DNA of 64,000 nucleotides from Hymenobacter volaticus (GTDB lineage Bacteria; Bacteroidota; Bacteroidia; Cytophagales; Hymenobacteraceae): NCBI RefSeq assembly GCF_022921055.1, contig NZ_CP095066.1, positions 62,001 to 126,000 of the forward strand, read 5' to 3'. Shown piece by piece: positions 25,913 to 35,727 of this stretch (position 1 is its first letter; each line of letters starts with the position of its first letter). The notes under the pieces were generated by a model. It saw only the letters and a program-made list of their open reading frames with translations, ran no database searches and was not told where the DNA came from. The position numbers and the translations under genes were made by a program.

Positions 25913-26673
25913 GGAAATAAGCGCGACCGGTCCCCTAACTAGATCAAAGAGCAGCCGAGGGTATTCGCTACCCTCACCGCTAGGGCAGAATTCTACACTA
26001 TCCATTTAGTCGCCATTATTAGCTTCGCCTTGGTAAGCGGAGGCTAACGCGGTAGCAGAGAAACGGCCTGCGGCAACATTTGCTTTCATGGGATTGCACT
26101 TACCCAACGAGACAAAGCAGTCGGTTCAACTTACCCTGGTTACATAATTAAGTTCAGCCATTGCTTTTTGCATTGAGCGAAAGGGCAGAAAAAAGGCAGC
26201 AACTTGAAAAGGCTAGTTGATCTTAAGGCTTGAGTTGGCTTTCCTAGCAAGTCAGCTGCTTGAAGCACCAAGAGGAATAACAATCTTTTTTGGGCAGATG
26301 ATTTCTTAAACTAGATCAAGAAATTTCAAGACCTGAGAATCAGATCTTTGAGGCATACTTAGCCTGGGTGGTTACCTCTACACTTTGTACTGCAACACCG
26401 TTTGCCTGGCTGGGTTGTGGGACCTATTGGTTGCTAACTACCACGATCTACCCCCCCCCAAAAAAATACGACGCAGCAGATATTAAGCAAGTTGTTGCTC
26501 ATCAACAGCTTAAGCTTATGTTGCCGTCCAGAAAAGAAAGCGACGAGCGGTAGAGTCTTTTCGAGTCTTGGTAAGAAGACTTCTATTCCCTTAAGCGAGT
26601 TCAGCTACTAGGACAACCGCACTTCTAGCCTAGAATCCCCTTTTGCCACCATGTCCTAGCCAGAGATACGCTT
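25913..26673. other. Long intergenic region with FNR-like half site
   Basis: About 760 bp with no credible gene. It contains a partial CTAG-centred site at 25936-25949 just after the Crp/Fnr stop, and a better one at 26301-26324, annotated separately. The rest shows scattered stops in all frames. Confidence 0.5.
26301..26324. promoter_or_regulatory. CTAG-centred FNR-like palindrome
   Basis: ATTTCTTAAACTAGATCAAG plus AAAT, with matching outer arms ATTTCTT/AAGAAAT and the core TTAAA-CTAG-ATCAA (26306-26319). It resembles the FNR/CRP consensus TTGAT-N4-ATCAA. It is about 350 bp before the hydrolase at 26674, further than usual for an activator site. Confidence 0.55.
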
Positions 26674-27725
26674 ATGCTAAACAAAACCGAAACCGTGAAC
26701 CAGGGCCATGAACTCAACCGCCGAACTTTCCTTAAAACGGCGGCAGCAGGTCTCTTCATTGCCAATACGGCGCTGCACAATGCCGCAGGTGCGAGTGTCA
26801 ACCAAATCAGCGCTCCGGCGTGGCTACCTGCTCCCATCAAGCAAGTCAAAGCGGGTGTCCTCGATATTGGCTACTATGAAATCGGTCCTAGCAATGGACC
26901 ATGTGTAGTTTTATTGCACGGTTTTCCGTATTCCATTCATAGCTACACGGAGGTTGCTCCGTGGCTGGCTGCGCGGGGATGTCGGGTGGTTGTTCCTCAT
27001 CTGCGGGGTCACGGTTCGACGCGTTTTATAGCGAGCACCACCCCGCGCTCGGGCAGCAGGGGGCGATTGGCGCGGATGTAATCGCCTTACTTGATGCTTT
27101 GAAAATAGAGCGTGCCACGCTTGCCGGTTACGACTGGGGTGGGCGAGCCGCGTGCGTGGTAGCAGCGCTCTGGCCAGAGCGCTGCACGGGACTGGTATCG
27201 GTCAACAGTTATCTGATTCAGGACATTGCGCAGGCGAGCCAGCCTTTACCCCCGGCAATTGAATCCGGCCTCTGGTACCAGTATTATTTTTTGACGGAGC
27301 GCGGTCGCGCTGGCCTAACGGCTAACAGGCGCGAACTTGCCAAATCCCTCTGGTCGCGGAATTCACCTTCCTGGCGCTTCGATGAAGCGACGCTTGATCA
27401 CCATGCCAGCACGTTCGACAATCCCGACTACGTGGATGTAGTTATTCACTCTTACCGCCATCGGCTAGGTTTTACAGCTGGTTATCCCTCTTATGAAGAA
27501 GTGGAACGACGCCTTGCCGCTCTCCCCATCATTACAGTGCCAACCATTACCCTAGATGGTCAAGCCGATGGCGTCGTACCCGCAGCTGATAGCCGCGCAA
27601 CCGCGCACAAATTTAGTGCAGCACGTAGACACCGCGTAGTTAAAGGCGCAGGGCACAACCTACCGGAAGAATCCCCTCGGGAATTCGCTGAGGCGGTATG
27701 GGAGCTTGCTTCCGCCCAGCGTTGA
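26674..27725 (+). CDS. Tat-exported alpha/beta hydrolase, epoxide-hydrolase-like (one suspected indel)
   Basis: An alpha/beta-fold hydrolase with a twin-arginine signal (NRRTFLKTAAAGLFIANTAL, residues 14-35). The oxyanion motif HGFPYS precedes LRGHGSTRF. The nucleophile elbow is GYDWGG, with Asp as nucleophile as in epoxide hydrolases and haloalkane dehalogenases, and the late GAGHNLPEE supplies the His. The frame breaks at the T run 27024-27027. One extra T joins the parts as RFYSEHHPALGQQGAIGADV, for about 350 residues. The substrate is unknown. Stand-alone gene with a CTAG-centred palindrome about 350 bp upstream. Confidence 0.85.
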
Positions 27726-28519
27726 GTTAGCTTTCAATCGGGAGCAATAATCTTCTTATGGACGGTGAGCTTCCCTGACCTTACCTGCTGGTTGTTACGC
27801 GGCGTTGCCACTTGCGCTTTTCAAGGGCTTGACGCTCTTATGTAAGCCCTGCCCTTCTCACTCCTTTACTAACCTCGTAATGAGGTGCTTGCTCAAGGTG
27901 CTTCTGCTTAGAAAACTTAGTGCGTTAGCATTATTACTCTGTTCCTCGCGTGGAAGTGACGCTAGCGTAGTTGTGTAATAGCCACTGGCGTTTTGCTTGT
28001 GATAATGGCAGCCACCCCGGAGAACCCGTTTACCTAAGGTAGATACGGGTATCAACCCAAAAGAAGCCCGTTGCGATGAACTCGGGCAATTAATCGTGCT
28101 TGCGCTTACTGCCACAAGGTTTGCTGCTAGCCTGGCAGGTTAACTACCTGAGAGGAGAGGAGTGCCACCAATTCGGGCACGTTAGAGAACGACGAATCAG
28201 TTCAAAGTTCCGCTTCGGTAGCGGTAAACACAACCTGTCCCGACCATGGTAAGCATTGTTGACTTTAAGCTTAAATCAAGCTAAAAAAGGCACTCTATTT
28301 CGTAGATCGTTCGTCAACTCACGGAATAAAGTGTAAACCACAAATCAGTTTCAGTCATAACTAACTTGCAATCAATTGATTATGACAATGGCACGGCAGT
28401 TGCCTACTCTTGAGCACATCGCGGTTAGCAGCATCATAGCAATCTCAACAACAGCAGAGGAGTTCTTTTCTCGCTGATCAAACTAACACCCTGGTACTTT
28501 AACCTTAAAGCAGATCGAC
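27726..28519. other. Long intergenic region, no gene recognised
   Basis: About 790 bp. A minus-strand open frame of 85 codons at 27858-28115 shows no family features I recognise and is probably not a gene, though a decayed transposase cannot be excluded. An imperfect palindrome, TTTAAGCTTAAATCAAGCTA, lies near 28263-28282. Confidence 0.45.
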
Positions 28520-28693
28520 ATGGACTTGAATTCGTTGGAAACGCCAATCAACTCTTTGATTCAGAAAATAAGAGAATCTCCCGAGCAACCCCCGCATGTT
28601 GTGTACCTGCCTTTAGAGGAAGGCCTAGATGAAGGGGGAGAATACTTAGATGATTCGTTAAGGGAGGTCGATCAGACCTTGAATTCAAAGTGA
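28520..28693 (+). CDS. Hypothetical acidic 57-aa protein
   Basis: MDLNSLETPINSLIQKIRES, then an acidic stretch with LEEGLDEGGEYLDDSLREVD. It is highly charged with no membrane segment. Codon use looks plausible but I recognise no family. It lies about 140 bp upstream of the two YciI genes on the same strand. Confidence 0.4.
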   Translation: MDLNSLETPINSLIQKIRESPEQPPHVVYLPLEEGLDEGGEYLDDSLREVDQTLNSK

Positions 28694-28834
28694 TAGCAAG
28701 TTGAGCAGTAGGCTGCGGAAACCAGCTTAGAGTTAGGCAATCATCACCTAAGGCTGCGTGAAGCGGCAGGATACGTTGATTAAAGCAACGGCAAGCAGTT
28801 ACTCGATGCCTGCCAAAATTACGACAGCTTGAAA

Positions 28835-29181
28835 ATGAGTGAGTTTCTATTGGTGTTTCGCCGAGATTATAGCACGCCCGAAATACAGCCAACGCAGGAG
28901 CACATGCGCGAGCACGTAAAGCACTGGGCCGATTGGTTTCGCAGCTTAGCGGCTCAGGATAAATTGGCTTATCCAGTTCGGAGTTACGAGAGCAGCGGCA
29001 AAATTGTCAAGCACCAGGAGGTGGCCAGTGGTCCCTATACTGCCGAAATGAACTCCATTGGGGCTTAATTATCCTGAAAGCTGCTGACTATAGAGAGGCA
29101 ATCGACATAGCACGAGACTGTCCTATACTAAGCCTAAACGGCACCGTTGAAATTCGGCAAGTAATAGCTCAGAGTTTCTAA
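28835..29181 (+). CDS. YciI-like (YCII) protein 1 (one suspected indel)
   Basis: Small dimeric alpha/beta-barrel protein of the YCII family, about 116 residues. ATG 28835 gives MSEFLLVFRRDYSTPEIQPT, then HVKHWADWFRSLAAQDKLAY and VASGPYTAE. The frame stops at the G run 29060-29063. Adding one G continues as LIILKAADYREAIDIARDCP and GTVEIRQVIAQSF, ending at 29181. It is a tandem paralog of the next gene. YCII proteins are thought to act as small enzymes or sigma-factor-associated partners, and the exact role is unknown. Confidence 0.85.
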
Positions 29182-29223
29182 TACCCTTATTCAAAGGGAC
29201 AGCAACAAGCTGAAATCAGCTCC

Positions 29224-29562
29224 ATGAACGAGTTTTTATTTCTGTTTCGTAGAGAATACCATTCCGAAGAAGTACATCTGCTATCTGAGCAGCTTCCGCA
29301 ACAAGTAAAGCATTGGCAGAACTGGGTTCGCAAGCTGGCGGCTGAAGACTATTTGGATGAACCACCAGCCCTATTTGATGGAATAGGTAGGATTGTGACA
29401 AAAGACAGCTTCGTATCCATCGGACCTTACGCTGAGGGAAAGGAATGTATTGGTGGCGTACTCATCATTAAAGCGATTAATTACGAAGCAGCTATCAGAA
29501 TTGCACAGCAGTGCCCTCTGCTGGAAAAGGGTGGTAGCGTTGAAGTGCGTCGAACATTGTAA
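29224..29562 (+). CDS. YciI-like (YCII) protein 2
   Basis: An intact 112-residue YCII-family protein, MNEFLFLFRREYHSEEVHLL, then QVKHWQNWVRKLAAEDYLDE and VSIGPYAEGKECIGGVLIIK, ending with VEVRRTL. It parallels the preceding gene along its whole length and begins about 40 bp after its restored stop, so the pair arose by tandem duplication. YciI family members in Bacteroidota frequently neighbour ECF sigma genes; none is seen here. Confidence 0.9.
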   Translation: MNEFLFLFRREYHSEEVHLLSEQLPQQVKHWQNWVRKLAAEDYLDEPPALFDGIGRIVTKDSFVSIGPYAEGKECIGGVLIIKAINYEAAIRIAQQCPLLEKGGSVEVRRTL

Positions 29563-29810
29563 TCCCAGCCTGAGCCTTCCCCATCAAGGAAGCGGGTAGG
29601 AAAAGTTCATTATGGGAGTTGAAAACGCCAGCCAATAAGTGAGCCGTAATGGGCAGAGCTCTGGTTGACACCAGGAGCCAAGCAAGCTTTCCCGTGGAAT
29701 GCGTTGGGTTTTTAATTTATTGGACACGGGCGCTCGAGAGACACGGTCCAAGAGGAAATCGTAGTTGTATCCAATTATTGCCTTCAAGGCGATAGACCTG
29801 AGCCAATACC

Positions 29811-30807
29811 ATGCATGTCGGCAAATCATATAAAATAGGGGAGTTTCTAGTGTGGACGAGAAGCAAGATTTATCTTCTTGCCGTGCTGGGAGCCTTACCC
29901 GTCGTCCTATATCAGGTTGCCGGCCTGAGATGGTTGACAATTCCCTGGGCCATTGTAGCTCTGTTAGGTACGGCGACAGCTTTTATTGTGGGATTTAAGA
30001 ATACCCAAACTTATCACCGTACCAGTGAGGGGCAGCAGATTTGGACTGCCATTATCGGCTTGAGCCGGTACTGGGGATAATGAGCCGAGATTCTTTCTCG
30101 TGCCCAGCAAAAACCCAGGAGCTTCTCTACCGCCATATGGCTTGGCTCACCGCATTGCGCTATCAACTCCGAAGTGAACGGCCTTGGGAAAGCAAACAGC
30201 ACAAGCATAACGTCGAGTATCAGCAGTATTACACAATTCCTGAGCAGATAACCTCCTTGGAATGTGAGCTAACCAAATACCTCACTGAGCACGAGCTGAA
30301 GTTGATTGTGGCAACTAAAAACAAAGCAACCCACCTTCTGTCGTTGCAGAGTCAGACTATTAAAGACTTGTATGATCTAGGACAACTTGGTGTAGTGCAA
30401 TTCGTGGAGATGCAACGAACCCTTAAAGAATTTTACCTACAGCAAGGGCAAAGCGAACAATTAAAAGAGTCACCCTACCCCGACAGTACGCCATTATCAA
30501 TACATTTTTCGTGTGGTTGTTCTGCTTACTTCTGCCTTTCGGCATGCTCCGAGACTTTGATCGGCTAAACAGCTTGGTGGAAGGTAGTTGGAAGGGGCAG
30601 ATGGTCTGGTTGGTAGTTCCTTTCAGCATGGTTATTTCCTGGATGTACACTTCACTCGAGCAGGTGGGTGAAAGCACTGGAAATCCCTTTGAAGGTAGTG
30701 CCAACGACGTTCCAATTGCGCAGATAAGCCGCAGCATCGAGATCGAACTCCGGCAAATGTTAGGCGAGCATAAGCTCCCCCCGAACTACAGCCCCAAAAT
30801 GAAATAA
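29811..30807 (+). CDS. Bestrophin-family membrane channel (two suspected indels)
   Basis: Bestrophin/YneE-type anion (chloride) channel protein, about 332 residues once two bases are restored, at the G run 30073-30076 and the C run 30478-30481. The three pieces read in order: SKIYLLAVLGALPVVLYQVA, LTIPWAIVALLGTATAFIVG and FKNTQTYHRTSEGQQIW; then HMAWLTALRYQLRSERPWE; then RQYAIINTFFVWLFCLLLPF, VEGSWKGQMVWLVVPFSMVI and ESTGNPFEGSANDVPIAQIS. The last is a near-universal bestrophin motif. Four membrane helices are expected. Stand-alone gene. Confidence 0.88.
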
Positions 30808-30872
30808 TTCTTTGATGATGCCCCAATGCAGTCCATTGGGAAACCACTCACTACCCCTAAAATGCTTAGATA

Positions 30873-31883
30873 ATGGAAATCCTTGCAATGGACCTGCTCA
30901 ATGCATCCCCCATTCTGCTTGACCTCCAGGCGAAAATACAGGCTTTCGATGTTTCGGAAAGCCTGTATTTAAGGAGCTTTAGCGACCAAGACTTAGTGCA
31001 TTCGTCGGATGCGAAGCACCCCGTAAACGCCTTGGGTATCAAAGAGGAGCACTTGCCTAAAATTCTGCAATTACTGGGTGTGCGTAGCTTAACCTTGAAC
31101 GCGCAGCATGACCTCAGTGCGCTAGCTAACCTGAACGTGGAGATCCCTGAAAACGCGGCTAGCGAACAGCACCAGTGGTATTATCTGCGTAGCGAGGCCG
31201 TAATTACAGAATTGGCTTTGTTGCTTTTGAATTGTCGGACCATCGCTTTTGATGACTGGTCGAAAGTTGCGGCGGCATCCGACCTGTGGGATGGCCTGCT
31301 AACGGACGTAATCCACCCTTTAGGGAAAACGAACCTGGAATTCATTTTCTATCTCGGTGACTTACAGCACAAGTTGTCGTTTGAAGTGGATGAAGCCCTT
31401 GACATTATTAGCGGTTTTTCCCGCCATGGCCAAGTCACGTTAGCCTTGGACGAGAAAGAGGCTATTAACCTGTGGATGGTGCTTAATGGGGTACACCCGG
31501 ATACGCCAACAACGAAGCAGAGCTATCCCGACCTAAAGAAAAAGTACTTTTCCATTTTCCGAACGATGCGGATCACGCGGTTGCTGATCTACTCGGCCTA
31601 TGATACGCTCCTGTTTACCAGTCAAAAGCAATTTGTTCTAGCTCGCAAGAGGGTTGCACCCAACGTGGAACTGGCCCCGGAAGCCCGCCAGAACTTCATT
31701 GCCGGCTTTAGTTTTGGCATGCTGCTTCGCCTCGACATTGCACACTGTATCGCCCTTGGGCTTATCGTTTTTGGCAGCTACGGAGAGGTGGAAACCAGTC
31801 CGGCCCCTGAGGACTTGCTGGCCTACATCGATCGATGGCAGGAAGATTTGCAAAAACCGGATTCTATCCATTTGTACGACTGA
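30873..31883 (+). CDS. Hypothetical protein, unknown family
   Basis: A 336-residue soluble protein, either from ATG 30873 (MEILAMDLLNAS) or from 30888. I recognise no domain. It is rich in leucine and acidic residues and probably mostly helical. Two stretches stand out: KQSYPDLKKKYFSIFRTMRI, and FIAGFSFGMLLRLDIAHCIA, which is moderately hydrophobic but not a clear membrane helix. It is an intact, well-codonised gene about 65 bp after the bestrophin gene on the same strand. No function can be assigned from the sequence. Confidence 0.75.
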   Translation: MEILAMDLLNASPILLDLQAKIQAFDVSESLYLRSFSDQDLVHSSDAKHPVNALGIKEEHLPKILQLLGVRSLTLNAQHDLSALANLNVEIPENAASEQHQWYYLRSEAVITELALLLLNCRTIAFDDWSKVAAASDLWDGLLTDVIHPLGKTNLEFIFYLGDLQHKLSFEVDEALDIISGFSRHGQVTLALDEKEAINLWMVLNGVHPDTPTTKQSYPDLKKKYFSIFRTMRITRLLIYSAYDTLLFTSQKQFVLARKRVAPNVELAPEARQNFIAGFSFGMLLRLDIAHCIALGLIVFGSYGEVETSPAPEDLLAYIDRWQEDLQKPDSIHLYD

Positions 31884-31961
31884 GCACTCTTGAAACTTAG
31901 CCAGCTTGCTTTTTCCTTCCTGTTTTACAGGCTCTAGAGCCGTATTCCAAACCCTTGTATC

Positions 31962-32417
31962 ATGCAAGCACTATCTGACCGTTGGCCTTCTCTCCCGACC
32001 GACTTCTGGACTAATACCAGTCAACTGCACCGGTGGACGCAGCTAGCTGGCATGATGCGCCGGGCGCTTAGCCCCCTGTTAACTGAGTGGTGGCAAATTC
32101 CCCTCCACTTCACGCCGCAGGGTCTCTCCACGGGCCCCATAGCATTTGCAGAGGGCAGCTATGAACTAATCTTCAACTTCCGGACTCACGAGCCTTTGGG
32201 GCATCCCGCGGGCAGCTGCACCCGCCAGATACTGTTGGAACCCCGTTCGGTTGCCGATTTTTACCATCAGTACCGGGCCCTGCTACGCAAAGCAGGCATC
32301 AGAGAGAAAGGCAAGTCCAGGGCTGGTGAGGGGCAGGCCAGCATAGCTGATGTCTTTCAAATCCTGACCCTCGATTTACCATTTACTATTTCCCTGCTTT
32401 CGCATGCACGCAGTTAA
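31962..32417 (+). CDS. DUF5996 protein, C-terminally truncated
   Basis: A 151-residue protein whose first 115 residues match the DUF5996 N-terminal half: WPSLPTDFWTNTSQLHRWTQ, LSPLLTEWWQIPLHFTPQGL and EPRSVADFYHQYRALLRKAG. Full-length family members are around 300 residues, so about half is missing. After that the sequence diverges (SIADVFQILTLDLPFTISLL) and stops. It may be a broken gene, and no in-frame continuation is obvious downstream. Function of the family is unknown. Confidence 0.75.
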   Translation: MQALSDRWPSLPTDFWTNTSQLHRWTQLAGMMRRALSPLLTEWWQIPLHFTPQGLSTGPIAFAEGSYELIFNFRTHEPLGHPAGSCTRQILLEPRSVADFYHQYRALLRKAGIREKGKSRAGEGQASIADVFQILTLDLPFTISLLSHARS

Positions 32418-33244
32418 CCTGACTACTTCCACCGTGCGCGGCTTCGCCTCTGACCCCCTACCCGCAAGTAATTGGTTTCTTTAAGCGTTCTATACTGCCT
32501 GGATGAACCTCGAAACGCTGCCACCGCTCGAAGCTTGCAACGTGTAGGCAGTGCCAGGCTAGGAGTGAGAGTTGACCTTACGTATTGCAGTTTACGAATA
32601 ACAGGTAGCCGTAATGGGTGCACAGTGCCGCTGACGAAAGGGGGGTGCGACAGGTACTTTATGAATCTAGCCGAGCGCGAGTAAATTCATTCTTCTCGGC
32701 AGGCACCCACCGAGCAGCTGCAAAGGCTGCTATCCGCCCTCATCCAAGCGGCTTAGGATACTGTTCTACGGGTGAGAGCCAAGTCTACAGTTGTGCTGCC
32801 GGAGTGTTCGCCATTACAGCAACTACAATGACCTGATTCGCGATTCAGGTCTGCTCAACAGCCTAGCCGAGGTGCCGACTGTAATGTCGCTTTTCCTGCA
32901 CACGGCCACTGAATTGAAACAGTACCTAAATACGGCTGCCGCCAGCTAAGCTTGCTGGAACGCACTGGCCAGGCCTTATAAGGGCTCTTAAAGGCTGAAT
33001 CAGCCTTGCCCTCCGACACGAGGAGGCTTTACGCATAGATCTAGATCGGACAGTTCATTCTTTTCATCTAGCTCAAAACCGTCCCTATGTAGGGGCGGTG
33101 GGCGTATGGCTGCCCGCTTAGGGGCTGCTGTGCCTTTCACCGATCCTTGCCCTGGGCTATGCAGGCAGAATTCACTGAGTACGCCTAAGGTTGGTCGAGA
33201 GCCGTCCCACGTTTTTGCTGCAAACCTTTTTAATTCTTTCAATT
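32418..33244. other. Long intergenic region with possible gene remnant
   Basis: About 830 bp. At roughly 32810-32949 the plus strand reads YNDLIRDSGLLNSLAEVPTV and ends with ATELKQYLNTAAAS and a stop. It looks like the end of a helical protein but has no start nearby, so it may be a decayed gene tail. A GATCTAGATC core resembling the CTAG-centred sites lies at 33038-33047. Nothing else is recognised. Confidence 0.4.
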
Positions 33245-34065
33245 GTGTGGTATTCTAAATTTCTGGCCCTGTGTGCCTGCACCGTGGTCCTATTGGCCGC
33301 TGCGTGCCCTACTGTAGCACAAGCTCAAACTAGCGCCGTCAAGGGCATAAGAAACGTGGTGCTCGTACACGGTGCCTTTGCGGATGGCTCGAGTTGGGCC
33401 AAGGTCATTCCGCTTCTGCAAGCCCGTGGGCTCAATGTCATTGCCGTGCAGAACCCACTCACCTCTCTCGCCGACGACGTGGCTGCCACCAAGCGGGCCA
33501 TCGCCCTGATGCCTGGCCTAGTGCTGCTGGTAGGGCATTCATGGGCGGCGTGGTGATTACCGAAGCGGGCAACAATCCGAAGGTGGCTGGTTTGCTGTAT
33601 GTGGCCGCGCTAATTCCCAACGACGGACAATCCCTGGTGGATGTAGTGCAGAATTATTCACCTGCGCCCGGTAACGCCGAAGTACAAGCCGACGCGGCGG
33701 GTTTCCAGAAGCTTTCCATGCAAGGCATCCACCAAGACTTTGCGCAGGATGTACCCGTGGCGGACCGCAACGTCATGCATGCCACGCAAGTGCCGTGGGC
33801 TAAGCAGGCCCTAACGGAAAAGATTGCCCAGGCAGCCTGGAAAACTAGGCCTTCCTGGTGCGTAATCGCGAGCGCTGACCGGATGATAAACCCGGAACTG
33901 GAGCGTGCCGAGGCCAAGTTGATCAAGGCCACTACGCTCGAACTCAATACCAGTCACGTGCCCATGGTTTCGGAGCCGAACAAAGTTGCCGCCTTCATCC
34001 TTGCTGCCACGCAGAAGCTAGGAGCTTCGCAGCTGACCACCCGGCAGCCGGCAAAAAGACGTTGA
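33245..34065 (+). CDS. Secreted alpha/beta hydrolase (one suspected indel)
   Basis: An exported alpha/beta hydrolase of the esterase/lipase type, about 273 residues. A hydrophobic signal (FLALCACTVVLLAAACPTVA) precedes VVLVHGAFADGSSWAKVIPL (oxyanion region). The nucleophile elbow is VGHSWGG once one G is restored at 33543-33545. It continues as VVITEAGNNPKVAGLLYVAA. ASADRMINPELE and the late NTSHVPMVSEP provide Asp and His. The start is uncertain: GTG 33245 or a TTG further upstream. Similar proteins are often annotated as carboxylesterases of unknown substrate. Confidence 0.85.
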
Positions 34066-34132
34066 GCACCCCGCAAACTAAGGTTCTCTCAAAAAAATGG
34101 GGTAACCCGGGCAGACAACTCAGGGCAAGGCA

Positions 34133-34157
34133 ATTTCTTAATCTAGGTTAAGGAAAT
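34133..34157. promoter_or_regulatory. CTAG-centred FNR-like palindrome before the respiratory cassette
   Basis: The core CTTAATCTAGGTTAAG lies at 34137-34152, with outer arms ATTT and AAAT. It is 53 bp before the ATG of the Fe-S protein gene, a good distance for a Crp/Fnr site. It shares the 16-bp pattern with 39993-40008 and 47351-47366. Confidence 0.7.
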
Positions 34158-34209
34158 AGCCCGTGCTCAGAGCAGACCTTTAACTCACTTCTTTCATGGG
34201 TCACTGAGC

Positions 34210-35594
34210 ATGCACTTTTCACTGCAGAATGTTTTCTTCCTGGTGGTAGTAGCGCTGGGCTTCGGCTTGTTTAGCTGGCAGGCCTCCCGCATACGGGCTA
34301 ACATCCTGATCGGCCGCGACCGGGAGGTGAGGGGGAGGTTTTCAAAAGATCCTGGAAAACGCTCCTCGTAGCGTTTGGGCAGCAGAAGATGTTCACTCGC
34401 CTTACGCCGGCGGTGTTGCACCTAGTTGTTTACGTGGGTTTTCTGACGATCAACCTTGAAGTACTAGAAATGCTCTTGGACGGCGCGTTGGGGACACACC
34501 GTCTGTTAGGCTTTGCTGGCCGAGGGTATGCTGCTCTGGTGGCTACCAACGAGATACTGGGGGTACTAGTGGTGGCGGCCGTCACGGCGCTCTGGTGGCG
34601 GCGCAACGCGGGTGGAGTGCGCCGCTTCGTCGGCGTGGAAATGCGGGCCTGGCCCCGGCTTGATGCCAATCTTATTCTATACGCGGAGCTGCTGCTAATG
34701 GGGGCGCTATTTCTAATGAACTCGGCCGACTTAAAACGGCACCAATTGCTAGGCCAAGTACTGCCAGGAACTTACCCCGTCAGTCAGTGGCTCCAGGGTT
34801 TCTTGCCAGCTAACGTTTCGACCCTGTTCGTCCTGGAGCGGGTAGGCTGGTGGGCCCATATCGTGGGTATTCTGGTGTACCTGAACTACCTGCCTAGTTC
34901 CAAGCACTTCCACATCATCATGGCCTTTCCGAACGTGTGGTATTCGCGCTTGGTGCCTCCAGGCCAGCTTTCCACCGTGGCGAGTATCACCCATGAGGTG
35001 AAGGCCATCCTGGATCCCAGCTACGTGGTGCCCGCTCCGGCCTCTGCAGCTGATGGTTCCGCGGGGCTTCTTACTTCCTTTGGCGCCCAGGATGTGGACG
35101 ACCTGCCCTGGACCGCACTGCTGAATGCTTACGCTTGCACTGAGTGTGGCCGCTGCACTTCCGTGTGCCCGGCCAACCTGACTGGCAAGCTGCTCTCCCC
35201 GCGCAAGATCATCATGGACACCCGCGACCGGGTCGAGGAAAAGTACCACTCGCTGCTCATATTTCAGCCCAACCAGTACGGTCCGGAAGCCCGGCATGTC
35301 CAACAGGAGGCACCGGCTCCGGAATCCCACCCCCTGCTGCGCGGTTACGTGACGCCGGAAGAACTGTGGGCCTGCACTACCTGCAACGCCTGTGTGGAAG
35401 CTTGCCCCGTGAGCATTAACCCCTTGGAAAGTATCCTGGAGATGCGTCGGTTTCTGGTCTTGGAAGAGTCCGCGGCGCCGCACGCCCTCAACGTGATGTT
35501 TGCTAATATCGAAAACAATGGCGCACCGTGGGCTTTCTCGCCTTCCGACCGGTTTGTCTGGGCCGATGACCTATTCGTGACCTCCAAGAACTGA
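34210..35594 (+). CDS. Membrane-bound (Fe-S)-binding reductase subunit (one suspected indel)
   Basis: A protein of about 462 residues. The N-terminal part has several membrane helices (ATG 34210, MHFSLQNVFFLVVVALGFGL; LTPAVLHLVVYVGFLTINLE; LILYAELLLMGALFLMN; WWAHIVGILVYLNYLPSSKH). The C-terminal part has two 4Fe-4S motifs, CTECGRCTSVCP (about residue 310) and CTTCNACVEACP (about residue 388). The frame is broken at the A run 34344-34347, and one added A joins RFSKRSWKTLLVAFGQQKMF. It resembles the HdrD/GlpC-like Fe-S proteins of Bacteroidota, which pass electrons to or from quinone. A cytochrome b and an NDH-2 gene follow. Confidence 0.88.
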
Positions 35595-35727
35595 GGCTAC
35601 CACTGCCAAGCGCTGCTCAAGGGGGCAGCATTTCAACCTAAATGTCGCTCCCATACCTGTTCGCAGCCAACCGGGCTAAACCAGCCTATTGCCATTTCCT
35701 GCCCCTTCAATTCTTGCCTTATTTCTC

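Noticed and set aside
27858..28115. 85-codon minus-strand frame, suspected IS110 transposase end
   Set aside because: Motifs expected for the IS110 C-terminal domain were not convincing in any frame, and no terminal repeats were seen.
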